Source: CAVTOO01 sp963736355 (lineage in GTDB: Bacteria; Pseudomonadota; Alphaproteobacteria; Rhizobiales; Xanthobacteraceae). Taken from it: a stretch of 64,000 nt of DNA. A program made the translations under genes and the position numbers. The DNA lies in assembly GCA_963736355.1 (NCBI GenBank), contig CAVTOO010000002.1, forward strand, positions 755,448 to 819,447, written 5' to 3'. The notes under the pieces are model-generated. The model did not search any database. It was not told the DNA's origin and saw nothing but the letters and a program-made list of their open reading frames with translations. Shown one piece after another: positions 54,546 to 64,000 of this stretch (position 1 is its first letter; every line of letters starts with the position of its first letter).

Positions 54546-56369
54546 ATGAAAATTCAACGCAGCCTTTTTGTGTTTGGCGGATCCTTGTTCGTCGCCGTCA
54601 TCGCGGCCACCGTCGTCGGCTTCGTCTCGGTCAACAAGGTTCGCATCGGCGGCGACATGTATGGCCGCATCCTGCAGAATCAGGATCTGGTTGCCGACAT
54701 CATTCCTCCGGCTGCGTTCGTCATGGAAACGTATCTCGAGGCGACGCTCGCGCTCAATCGCGCCAAGCCGATCGAGGACTCGACCGAGCGGCTGATTGAG
54801 CTGCGCAAGATTTACGAGGAGCGCCGCGATTTCTGGAAAAATTCCGATCTCGACGAGACGCTGAAGAAAAAGCTGACAGTCGAGTCCGATCAGCACGTCG
54901 CGAAAATCTGGGATGCGATCGACAAGGAACTGTTCCCGAGTATCGTCGGCAACAACCCTTATGGCGCCTCCGATGCGCACGCGAAAATCTCCGGGTTGTA
55001 TCTCGCGCATCGCCGCGTGATCGACGGGATCGTCACTGAAGCCAACAAGATGAGCAAGAGCGTGGAGGCGGACTCCGCGCAACAGGTCACGATCACGCTT
55101 GCGATCGTGACTGCAATGCTTGTGCTGCTGTTCGGCATCATCATTTCCGGCATCTGGATCATGCGTCGCCGTGTCGTCACTCCCATCGAGAAGATGACAA
55201 GCGCGATGAAGTCGCTGGCCGACGGCGAGCTGAATGTCGAGATTCCGCAATCCGGCCGCGACGATGAAGTCGGCCAGATGGCCATGGCGCTGCAGGTGTT
55301 CCGCGACGCCGCCCTTCAGAAAATCGAGCTGGAGGCTCAGGCCGAACAGCAGCGCAGCGAGACCGAGGCGTTGTCGCGCATGAGCGCGGAAGAGCAAGCC
55401 AAGGTTCACGCCGAGCGCGCACGCATTGCAGAAGACCAGAGCAGAGTTATGGCCTCGTTGGCCGAGGGGCTGAAAAATCTTTCTGACGGCAATCTATCGT
55501 TTCGGATGACCAAAAAATTTTCCGATACCTACGAGCAGATCAGGCTCGATTTCAACGATGCGCTTGAGCGGCTGAACGAGACCATTTCCCTTATTTCCGG
55601 CACGGCCTTTGAGGTGACGCGTGCCGCCGACGAGATTTCGGCGGGCAGTACCGAGTTGTCGAGCCGCGTCGAGAATCAGTCGCAGCGGCTTGAGCAGACG
55701 GCGTCGTCGATGGAAGAGATCGCGGTCAACGTCCGAAAGAATGCCGAGAGCGTCCAGCAGGCGGATCGGTTCGCCGGCAATACGCGGACCATCGCCGACG
55801 GCAGCGGCGAGATCGTCGCCAAGGCGATCAAGTCGATGTCCCTGATCGAGGACTCCTCCAACAAGATCACCGACATCATCGTGGTGATCGATGAAATCGC
55901 GCGGCAGACCAACCTTCTGGCGCTCAATGCCGCCGTGGAAGCGGCGCGCGCCGGCGACGCCGGTCGCGGATTCGCGGTGGTCGCCTCCGAAGTGCGCCAT
56001 CTGGCGCAGCGCTCGTCGGAAGCTGCAAAGAACATCAAGCAGCTGATCGACACGAGCTCAAGCCAGGTCCGCGAGGGCGTGGCGCTGGTCAACAAGGCCG
56101 GCGATTCGCTGGCGCAGATCGTCAGTTCGATCAAGGAAGTCGCCAGCGTCGTCGCCGATATCTCGACATCGAGCAGCGAACAGACCTCCGCCATCGATCA
56201 CGTCAACTTGGCGCTCGGCGAGCTCGACGAAATCACCCAGCAGAATGCGGCGCTGGTCGAGGAAAGCAGTGCTTCGGCCAAGGCGCTGGCGCAGCAGGCG
56301 CAGGACATGAGCCACCGGGTCGCCACCTTCCGGCTCGCCGAGGGCTCCGAGGTCGAGCGCGCGGCGTAA
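54546..56369 (+). CDS. Methyl-accepting chemotaxis protein
   Basis: This 607-residue receptor has a membrane segment at about residues 7-28 (FVFGGSLFVAVIAATVVGFV), a periplasmic helical domain of about 150 residues, and a second membrane segment near 185-207 (TITLALVTAML-like, then LLFGIIISGIWIM). A HAMP domain (RRVVTPIEKMTSAMKSLADG) leads to a long signalling coiled coil with the hairpin tip IDEIARQTNLLALNAAVEAA and RGFAVVASEVRHLAQRSSEA. There is no C-terminal CheR-binding pentapeptide. No che genes are nearby. The ligand is unknown. Confidence 0.94.
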   Translation: MKIQRSLFVFGGSLFVAVIAATVVGFVSVNKVRIGGDMYGRILQNQDLVADIIPPAAFVMETYLEATLALNRAKPIEDSTERLIELRKIYEERRDFWKNSDLDETLKKKLTVESDQHVAKIWDAIDKELFPSIVGNNPYGASDAHAKISGLYLAHRRVIDGIVTEANKMSKSVEADSAQQVTITLAIVTAMLVLLFGIIISGIWIMRRRVVTPIEKMTSAMKSLADGELNVEIPQSGRDDEVGQMAMALQVFRDAALQKIELEAQAEQQRSETEALSRMSAEEQAKVHAERARIAEDQSRVMASLAEGLKNLSDGNLSFRMTKKFSDTYEQIRLDFNDALERLNETISLISGTAFEVTRAADEISAGSTELSSRVENQSQRLEQTASSMEEIAVNVRKNAESVQQADRFAGNTRTIADGSGEIVAKAIKSMSLIEDSSNKITDIIVVIDEIARQTNLLALNAAVEAARAGDAGRGFAVVASEVRHLAQRSSEAAKNIKQLIDTSSSQVREGVALVNKAGDSLAQIVSSIKEVASVVADISTSSSEQTSAIDHVNLALGELDEITQQNAALVEESSASAKALAQQAQDMSHRVATFRLAEGSEVERAA

Positions 56370-56374
56370 CGTCT

Positions 56375-56445
56375 TTACCCTCTCGCCCGCGCGAGAGGTT
56401 CTACCCTCCCCCCGCGATAGCGGTGGGGAGGGGCGTGCGTCATAA
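56375..56445. repeat. CCCTCTCG and CCCTCCCC palindromes
   Basis: ACCCTCTCGCCCGCGCGAGAGG is followed by CCCTCCCCCCGCGATAGCGG and TGGGGAGGGG. Two hairpins lie back to back between the convergent chemoreceptor and ggt genes. They probably also terminate transcription. Confidence 0.6.
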
Positions 56446-56452
56446 TCACGTT

Positions 56453-58196
56453 TTACAATCCCGCAGCCGTCGCCCCCCGCGTTCGCGGATCGGGGCCTCC
56501 TTCAGCTCCGCGCGGCGTCACCGCAATCGAATTCGCTGACGTTTGCGGCATCGGCTCCATGATGCTGTGGCCGCGCGCCTTCAGTTCGTCGATCACCTGC
56601 GGCGGAAATCCTTTGTCGATCCGCACTTCGTCCGGCATCCATTGATGATGCAGGCGGGGTGCGGCGACTGCGTCGGTGATATTCATGCCGCGGTCGATGA
56701 CATTGACGATCACCTGCAGCACCGCCGTGATGATGCGGCTGCCGCCCGGCGAGCCGGTGACCAGCACGGCCTTGCCGTCTTTCGTCACGATGGTCGGCGA
56801 CATTGACGACAGCGGTCGCTTGCCGGGTCCCGGCAGATTGGCTTCCGACTGAATGAGGCCGAAGGCGTTGGCCGCGCCCGCCACCGACGTGAAATCGTCC
56901 ATCTCGTTGTTGAGCAGCACGCCGGTTCCCTCGGCGATCAGTCCCATGCCGTAATTGAGATTGAGCGTGTACGTGTTGGCGACCGCGTTGCCGTCGCGGT
57001 CGATCACCGAGAAATGCGTCGTGTTCGACCCTTCGCGCAGATCGGGCGCGGCGGCTGCGACCTCGCGGGCGGGAGACGCGCGCGCCATGTCGATGGTCCC
57101 CCGCAGCCGCGTCGCGTAGTCCTTTGACAGCAGTCGTTGCATCGGCATGTCGCCAAACGCAGGGTCGCCGAGATAGCGCGCGCGGTCGGCATAGGCGCGC
57201 TTCATGGCCTCGATCATGACATGCAGGTGATCGGCGGTGAATTCGCGCGTTGCGGGCGGTGCGCCTTCGAGAATATTGAGCATTTCCGCGAGCACCACGC
57301 CGCCGGATGACGGCAATGGCATCGAGATGATGTCGTGGCCGCGATAGCTGCCGCGCACCGGGGTGCGGATGACCGGCAGATAGGCTTTCAAATCCTCGAC
57401 GGTCATGATGCCGCCGGCCTCGCGGATGGACGCGGCGATCTTCTCCGCAACAGGCCCTTCGTAGAAGCCGCGCACGCCCTGTGTCGCAATCGCTTTCAAA
57501 GTCTGCGCGAGATCGGTCTGCAGAAGCTTGTCGCCCTCGCGCAGCGCGCTGCCATCGCTTTTAAGAAAGATTTTTGCCGAGGACGGAAAGCGCGCAAACT
57601 TGTCGCGCGTGCCGGGCAGCGTGTCGGCGAGATCGTCGGCGATGGTGAAGCCGTCTTCGGCCAGTGTGATGGCGGGTGCGATCAGTTGCGGCAGCGTGAA
57701 GCGGCCGGAGCCGTAGCGCGCATGCGCCAGCGCAAGACCAGCCACGGTTCCGGGCACGCCGATGGCCGTGCCGATATCCCGCGATTTGCGGGTGTCGGGT
57801 TTGCCGTCGGCGGTGGCGAACATGTTGGGCGTCGCGGCGGCAGGGGCGGTCTCGCGATAGTCGATGGCGATTGATTCATTTCGTGCGGCGAGGTGGATCA
57901 CCATAAAGCCGCCGCCGCCGAGATTGCCGGCACGGGGATAGGTCACGGCCATGGCAAAGCCGGTGGCGACCGCCGCATCCACGGCATTGCCGCCGCGCCG
58001 CAGAATGTCCGCCCCGATCGTGGCCGCGATCCGTTCCTGCGCCACGACAAGACCGTCCTTCGCAACCACCGGCTGTAATGTGCCGGGGGCCGGCGGAACA
58101 TAGACGGCGCGATCCTGCGGCAAGCGCGGGGGATAAGCAGCTTGCCGTGGCCATCAGCAGGGCGGCTGCAAACGTGCGATTGAAGTGGCGCGTCAT
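56453..58196 (-). CDS. ggt: Gamma-glutamyltranspeptidase (one frameshift)
   Basis: GGT transfers or hydrolyses gamma-glutamyl groups, for example of glutathione, in the periplasm and is made as a self-cleaving precursor. The signal peptide (NRTFAAALLMATASCLSPAL) is in one frame. The body is in another, starting QDRAVYVPPAPGTLQPVVAK, with GGNAVDAAVATGFAMAV, GNLGGGGFMVIHLA and IDYRETAPAAATPNMF. The processing Thr is in the block GSNTTHFSVIDRDGNAVANT, and LLNNEMDDFTSV and GSPGGSRIITAVLQ follow. The frames join near 58118 (one extra base). The corrected length is 580 residues. Confidence 0.92.
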
Positions 58197-58360
58197 GGCG
58201 CGGCCCTCACATGAAAGTGTTGTTGTGCCGGTGACATACGAGGGTCACATCCCCGGAGACAATGGCGTTAAAATCCAGCATGCTCCTCGACGCCGCGCGC
58301 CGTAAAGGTCAAAGATGGCGTCGAAAATGGGTGTGATTCGCGTGTGACCGGAGCGATCCC

Positions 58361-61300
58361 ATGGCCGACCAGGTGACAAACTCCACCGAAGAGAACGCCG
58401 CGCATGATTTGTTGCGTCAGGCGCAGGCCCTGCTCGCGCAGACGGCCAAGAAGGACGGCGTACCCGCTGACTTCATCGAGCGCCTGTTCGGGCATGTGAT
58501 CTTCGAAGACCTCGCGCCATACGCGCCGCCGGACATCGCCGAGCTGGCGCGTGAAGCATGGTCCTTTGTGCGCGTCCGCAAGCCGGGTGTGCCCAAGATC
58601 AGGCTTGAGGATGCGCCGGGCGGCGCCAATGGAGCGCTCGCGGCCATCAGCGTTCTGGAAATCATCAACGACGACATGCCGTTTCTGGTCAACTCGGTGC
58701 TGTCGGAGCTGACGCGGCAGGGCACGATGGTGCGCCTCGTCGCCCATCCGGTGCTTGCGCTCGAACGCGGGTCCGACAACGCGCTCGCTGCCTATGGCCA
58801 GGCGGTCTCGCCCACAGCCAGGCGCGAAAGCCTGATGCACATTCATATCGACCGCATCGACAATCCGGTCCGCCGCACCGAGGTCGTGCAGGGGCTGGAG
58901 CAGATGCTGGCCGATGTCCGGCTCGCGGTCAGCGACTGGCGGCCGATGATGTCGCGCGTCAACGATGTGCTCGCCGACCTGAAGATCAACCCGCCGCCGC
59001 TGCCTGTCGATGAAGTGGCGGAGGCCGTGCAGTTTCTTGAATGGCTCGTCGGCAACAACTTCACGTTCCTTGGCGTGCGCGATTATGTGTTCTCCGACGC
59101 CGACGACACGCTGAAGCCGAATTACGACACGGGTCTGGGCCTGCTGCGCAACCGCGATGTCGAGGTGCTGCGGCGTGGCAACGATTTCGTCACCGTCACG
59201 CCGGAACTGCGCAAGTTCTTCCGCGCGCCGACGCCCTTGATCGTGACCAAGTCGGCGGCGCATTCGCGGGTGCATCGCCACACCTATATGGATTATATCG
59301 GCGTCAAGCGCTTCAATGAGCGCGGCGCGCTGATCGGCGAGTTCCGCATCGTCGGCCTGTTCACATCGACGGCCTATACCAGCAGCACCGCCTCGATCCC
59401 GTATCTGCGCCGCAAGGTCGCGCATGTCATCACGCGCGCGGGGTTCGATCCCAACGGCCATCTCGGCAAGGCGCTGGCGAATGTGCTGGAGAACTATCCG
59501 CGCGACGAACTGTTTCAGATCGACGAAGACACGCTCTATCGCTTCGCCATTGCGGTGCTGCAGCTCGACGGCCGGCCGCGCGTGCGCGTGCTCGCGCGCC
59601 GCGACGAGTTCGATCGTTTCGTCTCGGTAACGGTCTATGTCCCGCGCGACCGCTACGATTCCGACGCACGCGTGGCGATCGGTGACTATCTCGCAGGCGT
59701 CTACAAAGGGCATGTCAGTGCCTATTATCCGAACTTCCCGGAAGGGCCCAATGTCCGGGTGCTGTTCATTATCGGTCGGCGTGGCGCCGCCGGGCCTGAT
59801 CCGGATCGCTCCGAACTTGAGCGCGCGGTCGAGGGCATCGTGCGCAGCTGGAGCGATGCCTTCGGCGACGCGTTGCACAGAAATTTCGAACCGGCGCGCG
59901 CGCGCGAATTGCAGGCGCGTTACCGCGAAGCCTACTCGGCAAGCTTTCGCGGCGCGTATACGCCGGAGATCGCCGTCCACGATCTGCGGGCGATGGAGAG
60001 CTCTCCGTCGTCATGCCGCGCAGCGCCGATTTTCAGGTGCTGCCCGATGGCGGCATCGGCCTGAAGATCTGGAGCTACAACCGCCCCATCGCGCTGACCG
60101 ATCGCGTGCCGGTGCTTGAAAACATGGGCTTCCGCGTCGTCGACGAGCGGACTTACGAAATCGCCGCCGCGCGCGAGGGCGCCGCGATCTGGTTTCACGA
60201 CATGGTGCTGGAGCGCGCCGAGGGCGGGGCCGTCGAACTTGGCGAACTCAAATCGCCGCTGGAAGCCACCTTCCTCGCAGTCATGGGCGGCATTGCCGAA
60301 AACGACGGCTACAACGCGCTGGTTCTCGGCGCGGGCCTGGGCTGGCGCGACGTGGCGCTGCTGCGCGCGATCTCGCGTTATCTGCGCCAGGTGCTTGTGC
60401 CGTTTTCGCAGGACTACATGTGGGCGACGTTGCGCCGGCATCCCGACATGGCGCGGCAGATCGTCGAATTGTTCTATGCGCGCTTCGATCCGCGCGAGGA
60501 GAAGGACCGCGACAAGCGTCTCGCCGATTGCGTGGCCGCGATCGAGACGGCGCTCGCCGGTGTGGACAGCCTCGACGAAGACAGAATCCTTCGTCGCTTC
60601 GTCAACGCGGTTCAGTCGGGCCTGCGCACCAATTATTTCCAGCTCACGGCCGCCGGCAAGCCGGCCGACGTCATCACTATCAAGTACGACAGCCGCAAGG
60701 TCGAAGGCTTGCCTGCGCCGCGCCCGCTGTATGAGATGTTCGTCTATTCGCCACGGGTCGAGGGCGTTCATCTGCGCTTCGGCAAGGTGGCGCGCGGCGG
60801 ATTGCGCTGGTCGGACCGGCCGCAGGATTTCCGCACCGAGGTGCTCGGTCTGGTGAAGGCGCAGCAGGTCAAGAACGCAGTCATCGTGCCGGTCGGCGCC
60901 AAGGGCGGCTTCGTGCCGAAATGGCTGCCGAAGGGCGGCACGCGCGAGGCCGTGCAGGAAGAAGGCATTGCCGCCTACAAGCTGTTCGTGTCGTCGATGC
61001 TCGACATCACCGACAATGTGACGACGACGGGCATCGCCTACCCTAAAGACGTCGTGCGTCACGATGGCGACGATCCCTATCTCGTCGTCGCCGCCGACAA
61101 GGGCACCGCGACATTCTCCGATATCGCCAATGGCGTGTCGCGCGATCACGGCTTCTGGCTGGATGATGCGTTCGCCTCGGGCGGCTCGGCCGGTTACGAC
61201 CACAAGAAGATGGCGATCACCGCGCGCGGCGCCTGGGAAAGCGTCAAGCGTCACTTCCGCGAAATGGATATCGATATCGGCGACACGCGAATTCACGGTG

Positions 61301-63180
61301 GTCGGCGTTGGCGACATGTCGGGCGACGTGTTCGGCAACGGCATGTTGCGCGAGAAGACGATCAAGCTCGTCGCCGCGTTCGATCATCGCGACATTTTCA
61401 TCGATCCGAATCCCGGATCCGGCGGCGAGCTTTGCCGAGCGCAAGCGCCTGTTCGATCTGCCGCGTTCGAGCTGGCAGGATTACGACAAGCAGCTTATTT
61501 CCAAGGGCGGAGGCATCTTTCCGCGCAGCGCTCAAGCAGATCAAGTTGTCGGCCGAGGCGCGCAAGCGCGCTCGGCATTGAAGCAACGATGATCACGCCG
61601 CAGGATCTGATGCGCGCCATCCTCAAGGCGCCGGTGGATCTGTTGTTCTTCGGCGGCATTGGCACCTATGTGCGCGCCGCGAGTGAAAGCGACGCGGCGG
61701 CGGGCGACCGCGCCAACGATGCGATCCGCATCACCGGCGGCGATCTGCGCGCCAAGGTCGTCGGCGAGGGCGCCAATCTCGGCATGACGCAGTGGGTCGC
61801 ATCGACGCCGCGCGCACCGGCGTGCGGCTCAATACCGACGCCATCGACAACTCCGCCGGCGTCAACACCTCCGACGTCGAGGTGAATATCAAGGTCGCTC
61901 TGGCTGAACCCGTCCGCTCGGGCAAGCTGACGATGCAGGGACGCAACGAACTGCTGACCTCGATGACCGAGGATGTCTCGGCACTCGTTTTGCGCACCAA
62001 CTATCAGCAGACGCTGGCGCTGTCGCTGGCGCAGCGGCGCGGCATGGAGGATTTCGGCTTTCAGCAGCGGCTGATGCAGAATCTCGAACAGCGCAGCCTG
62101 CTCGACCGCACCGTGGAATACCTGCCCGACGACATGACGCTGGGCGAGCGCGCCAAACGCGCCGAGGCACTGACGCGGCCGGAGCTGTCGGTGCTGCTCG
62201 CCTATGCCAAGCTCACGCTCTATTCGGAGCTGCTGGATTCGCCGGTGCCGGACGATCCTTATCTCGGCCGCGAGATCGGGCGTTATTTCCCGCCTGCGCT
62301 CGCCGAGCGTTTCCCCGAGTCGCTGCAGAACCATCGCCTGCGCCGCGAGATCATCGCCACGCAACTGGCCAATTCGCTGATCAATCGCGGCGGGCCGTCG
62401 CTGATCGTGCGCATCGCCGATCAGACCGGCGCCACCTCGACGGCGATTGCGCAGGCCTTCGCCGCCGTGCGCGACAGCTATTCGATGACCGCCTTCAACA
62501 CCGATATCGACGCGCTCGATAATAAAGTGGCGGGCGATGTGCAGCTTGACCTCTACCGCGCGGTGCAGGATCTGCTGCTGGATCGTCTCGTCTGGTTCCT
62601 GCGCAATGTCGATCTGACGCAGGGGCTCGCCGGCATCGTCGAGCATTATCGCGACGGCATCGCCGCGGTCGATGCCGCGCTCGGCAAGGTGTTGTCGAAA
62701 GAGATTTCCGACGCGCGCGAGGCACGCCAGCGCGAATTGCTCGCGGCGAAGGTGCCGGAGGAACTGGCCTGGCGCGTTGCCAGTCTGCCGGTTCTGACGT
62801 TTGCGCCGGATATCGTTCTGGTCGCGGCGCGCTCGAAACGCCCGGTGGCGGATGTCGCCGCGACCTACTTCGCGGTCAATTCGCATTTCCGCATCGCGCC
62901 CTTGATCGCGGCGGCGCGCGCCATTCCGGTCACCGATTATTTCGATCGTCTGGCGCTCGATCGTGCGCTCGATTCCATTGCGGACGCCGAGCGCAAGATC
63001 ACCTCGACCATCGTCGCCGGCGGCAAGAGCGGCCCGGACGCGGTCGATGCCTGGGCCAAGGCGGGCGCCGCCAAGATCGGCCGCATCCGCGACGGTATCC
63101 ACCAGATCGCGGCAACCGGCCTGACGCTGTCGAAACTCACCGTCGCCGCGAGCCTGCTCGGCGATCTCGCGGGGACTTGA
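58361..63180 (+). CDS. gdhB: Large NAD-specific glutamate dehydrogenase (about six frameshifts)
   Basis: This is the large GDH type (about 1600 residues) that converts glutamate to 2-oxoglutarate and ammonia with NAD. The N-terminal part (LEIINDDMPFLVNSVLSELT) holds ACT-like regulatory repeats. The middle has FTFLGVRDYVF, then the catalytic part with FGKVARGGLRWSDRPQDFRT, VKNAVIVPVGAKGGFVPKWL and KDVVRHDGDDPYLVVAADKG. The GDMSGDVFGNGML nucleotide-binding block follows, and an all-helical C-terminus. Breaks lie near 59998, 61290, 61430, 61535, 61570 and 61790; the corrected total is about 1605 residues. The gene symbol follows common use for this class and is tentative. Confidence 0.92.
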
Positions 63181-63184
63181 ATCA

Positions 63185-64000
63185 TTGACTGACACGTCGT
63201 CCGCTGAGGCGCGCTATCCGTCGCGCGCCGCCGTCGCGAGCTGGGTCTTTTTCGACTGGGCGGCCCAGCCCTTCTTCACGCTGGTGACGACGTTCGTGTT
63301 CGGCCCGTACTTCGCCACGCGCCTTGCGGCCGATCCCGTTTCCGGTCAGGCGATGTGGGGGTTTGCGACCGCCTCCGCCGGGCTCGTCATCGCACTGGGC
63401 TCGCCGGTGTTAGGGGCCATCGCCGATGCCGGTGGCCGCCGCAAACCATGGATCGCGGTGTTCGGCGCGGTGCTCGTCATCGGTTGTTCGTTGCTGTGGT
63501 TCGCGCAGCCCGGCGTGGCGGGCGCGATCATGATCGCGCTTGTTGCCTTTGCGGTCGCCACCATCGCCGCGGAATTCGCCACCGTCTTCAACAATGCGAT
63601 GATGCCGACGCTGGTGCCGCCGCGACAAAATCGGCCGCCTGTCGGGAACGGGCTGGGCGGTCGGTTATGCCGGCGGGCTTGTCAGCCTCGTCATCACGCT
63701 CGGCTTTCTCGCCGCCGATCAGAACACCGGACGCACGCTGCTCGGTTTTGCGCCGTTGTTCGGGCTCGATCCGGCAACTTTCGCAGGTGACCGAATCTCC
63801 GGGTCCGCTGTCGGCCCTGTGGTTCATCGTGTTCGTCACGCCGATGTTTCTTCTGACGCCCGATGTCGCGCCACGCCGGCCGATCCGCGAGGCCGTGCGC
63901 GTCGGGCTCTCCACACTGCGCACGACGCTGAAACAGCTGCCGCAGGAAAAATCTCTGCTGCGGTTCTTCCTCGCCAACATGATCTATGCCGACGGGCTGG
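63185..64000 (+). CDS. UMF1-type MFS transporter, partial at the window end (two frameshifts)
   Basis: The frame starts at a TTG (TDTSSAEARYPSRAAVASWV), five bases after gdhB. It has WVFFDWAAQPFFTLVTTFVF, a segment LVIALGSPVLGAIADAGGRR with the MFS loop-2 motif, then WIAVFGAVLVIGCSLLWF. Frame breaks near 63621 and 63783 are followed by GRLSGTGWAVGYAGGLVSLV and SALWFIVFVTPMFLLTPD. It matches the UMF1/Atg22-like family of exporters, whose substrates are unknown. The C-terminal half is outside the window. Confidence 0.82.

Overview
This 64 kb high-GC window looks like a chromosomal segment of an alphaproteobacterium of the order Hyphomicrobiales (Rhizobiales), most likely near Bradyrhizobium, Rhodopseudomonas or related Xanthobacteraceae. 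The case rests on the hisB-DUF2628-hisH-hisA-hisF-hisE-coaA order, the hemE/rho/mnmE/mnmG/rsmG/parA/parB block, a large NAD-dependent glutamate dehydrogenase, paired glnK-amtB genes, and several families of intergenic palindromes of the kind common in that group. No phage, plasmid, integrase, transposase or CRISPR array is visible. The content is mostly housekeeping.

Layout. 1-3.9 kb: histidine biosynthesis on the minus strand, ending in a partial coaA. 4.2-6.9 kb: hslV, a DUF2585 gene and hslU on the plus strand. 7-13.7 kb: a minus-strand run (smr, mltA, tim44-like, then dnaQ, coaE, maf, ppsR) with secB on the plus strand. 13.7-26.7 kb: the probable origin/centromere region. It has a candidate oriC with DnaA-box-like sites upstream of hemE, then hemJ, rho, an acetyltransferase, a GIY-YIG gene, a DUF255 gene, mnmE, four perfect parS sites, mnmG, rsmG, parA and parB. 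26.7-30.9 kb: holA-lptE-leuS on the minus strand. 31-41.5 kb: a diguanylate cyclase, yggS, an L,D-transpeptidase, an orphan response regulator, a cNMP-binding protein, xthA, lolA, ftsK and a dapC-like aminotransferase. 41.7-47.8 kb: two glnK-amtB units separated by a tripartite-tricarboxylate receptor and alaX. 48-54 kb: tesB, a UbiH-type hydroxylase, a Trm112-like protein, two related small exported proteins of unknown function, a LON-domain protein, a CnoX-like thioredoxin, prdX and tRNA-Gly. 54.5-64 kb: a chemoreceptor, ggt, the large gdh and a partial MFS transporter.

About 32 apparent one-base frameshifts interrupt 20 genes, including essential ones such as hemE, ftsK, hslU, coaE and mnmE. 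Many lengthen a short homopolymer by one base. I read these as sequence errors, not pseudogenes, and annotate each gene end to end with the break stated.

The most interesting items are: (i) a 35-residue Cys-to-Cys motif present three times in two adjacent exported proteins at 50.4-51.5 kb; (ii) a GIY-YIG gene bracketed by inverted palindromic repeats, with a gene-less pair of the same family at 10.7 kb; (iii) the candidate oriC and the four-site parS cluster; (iv) two glnK-amtB modules that appear to have different promoters.
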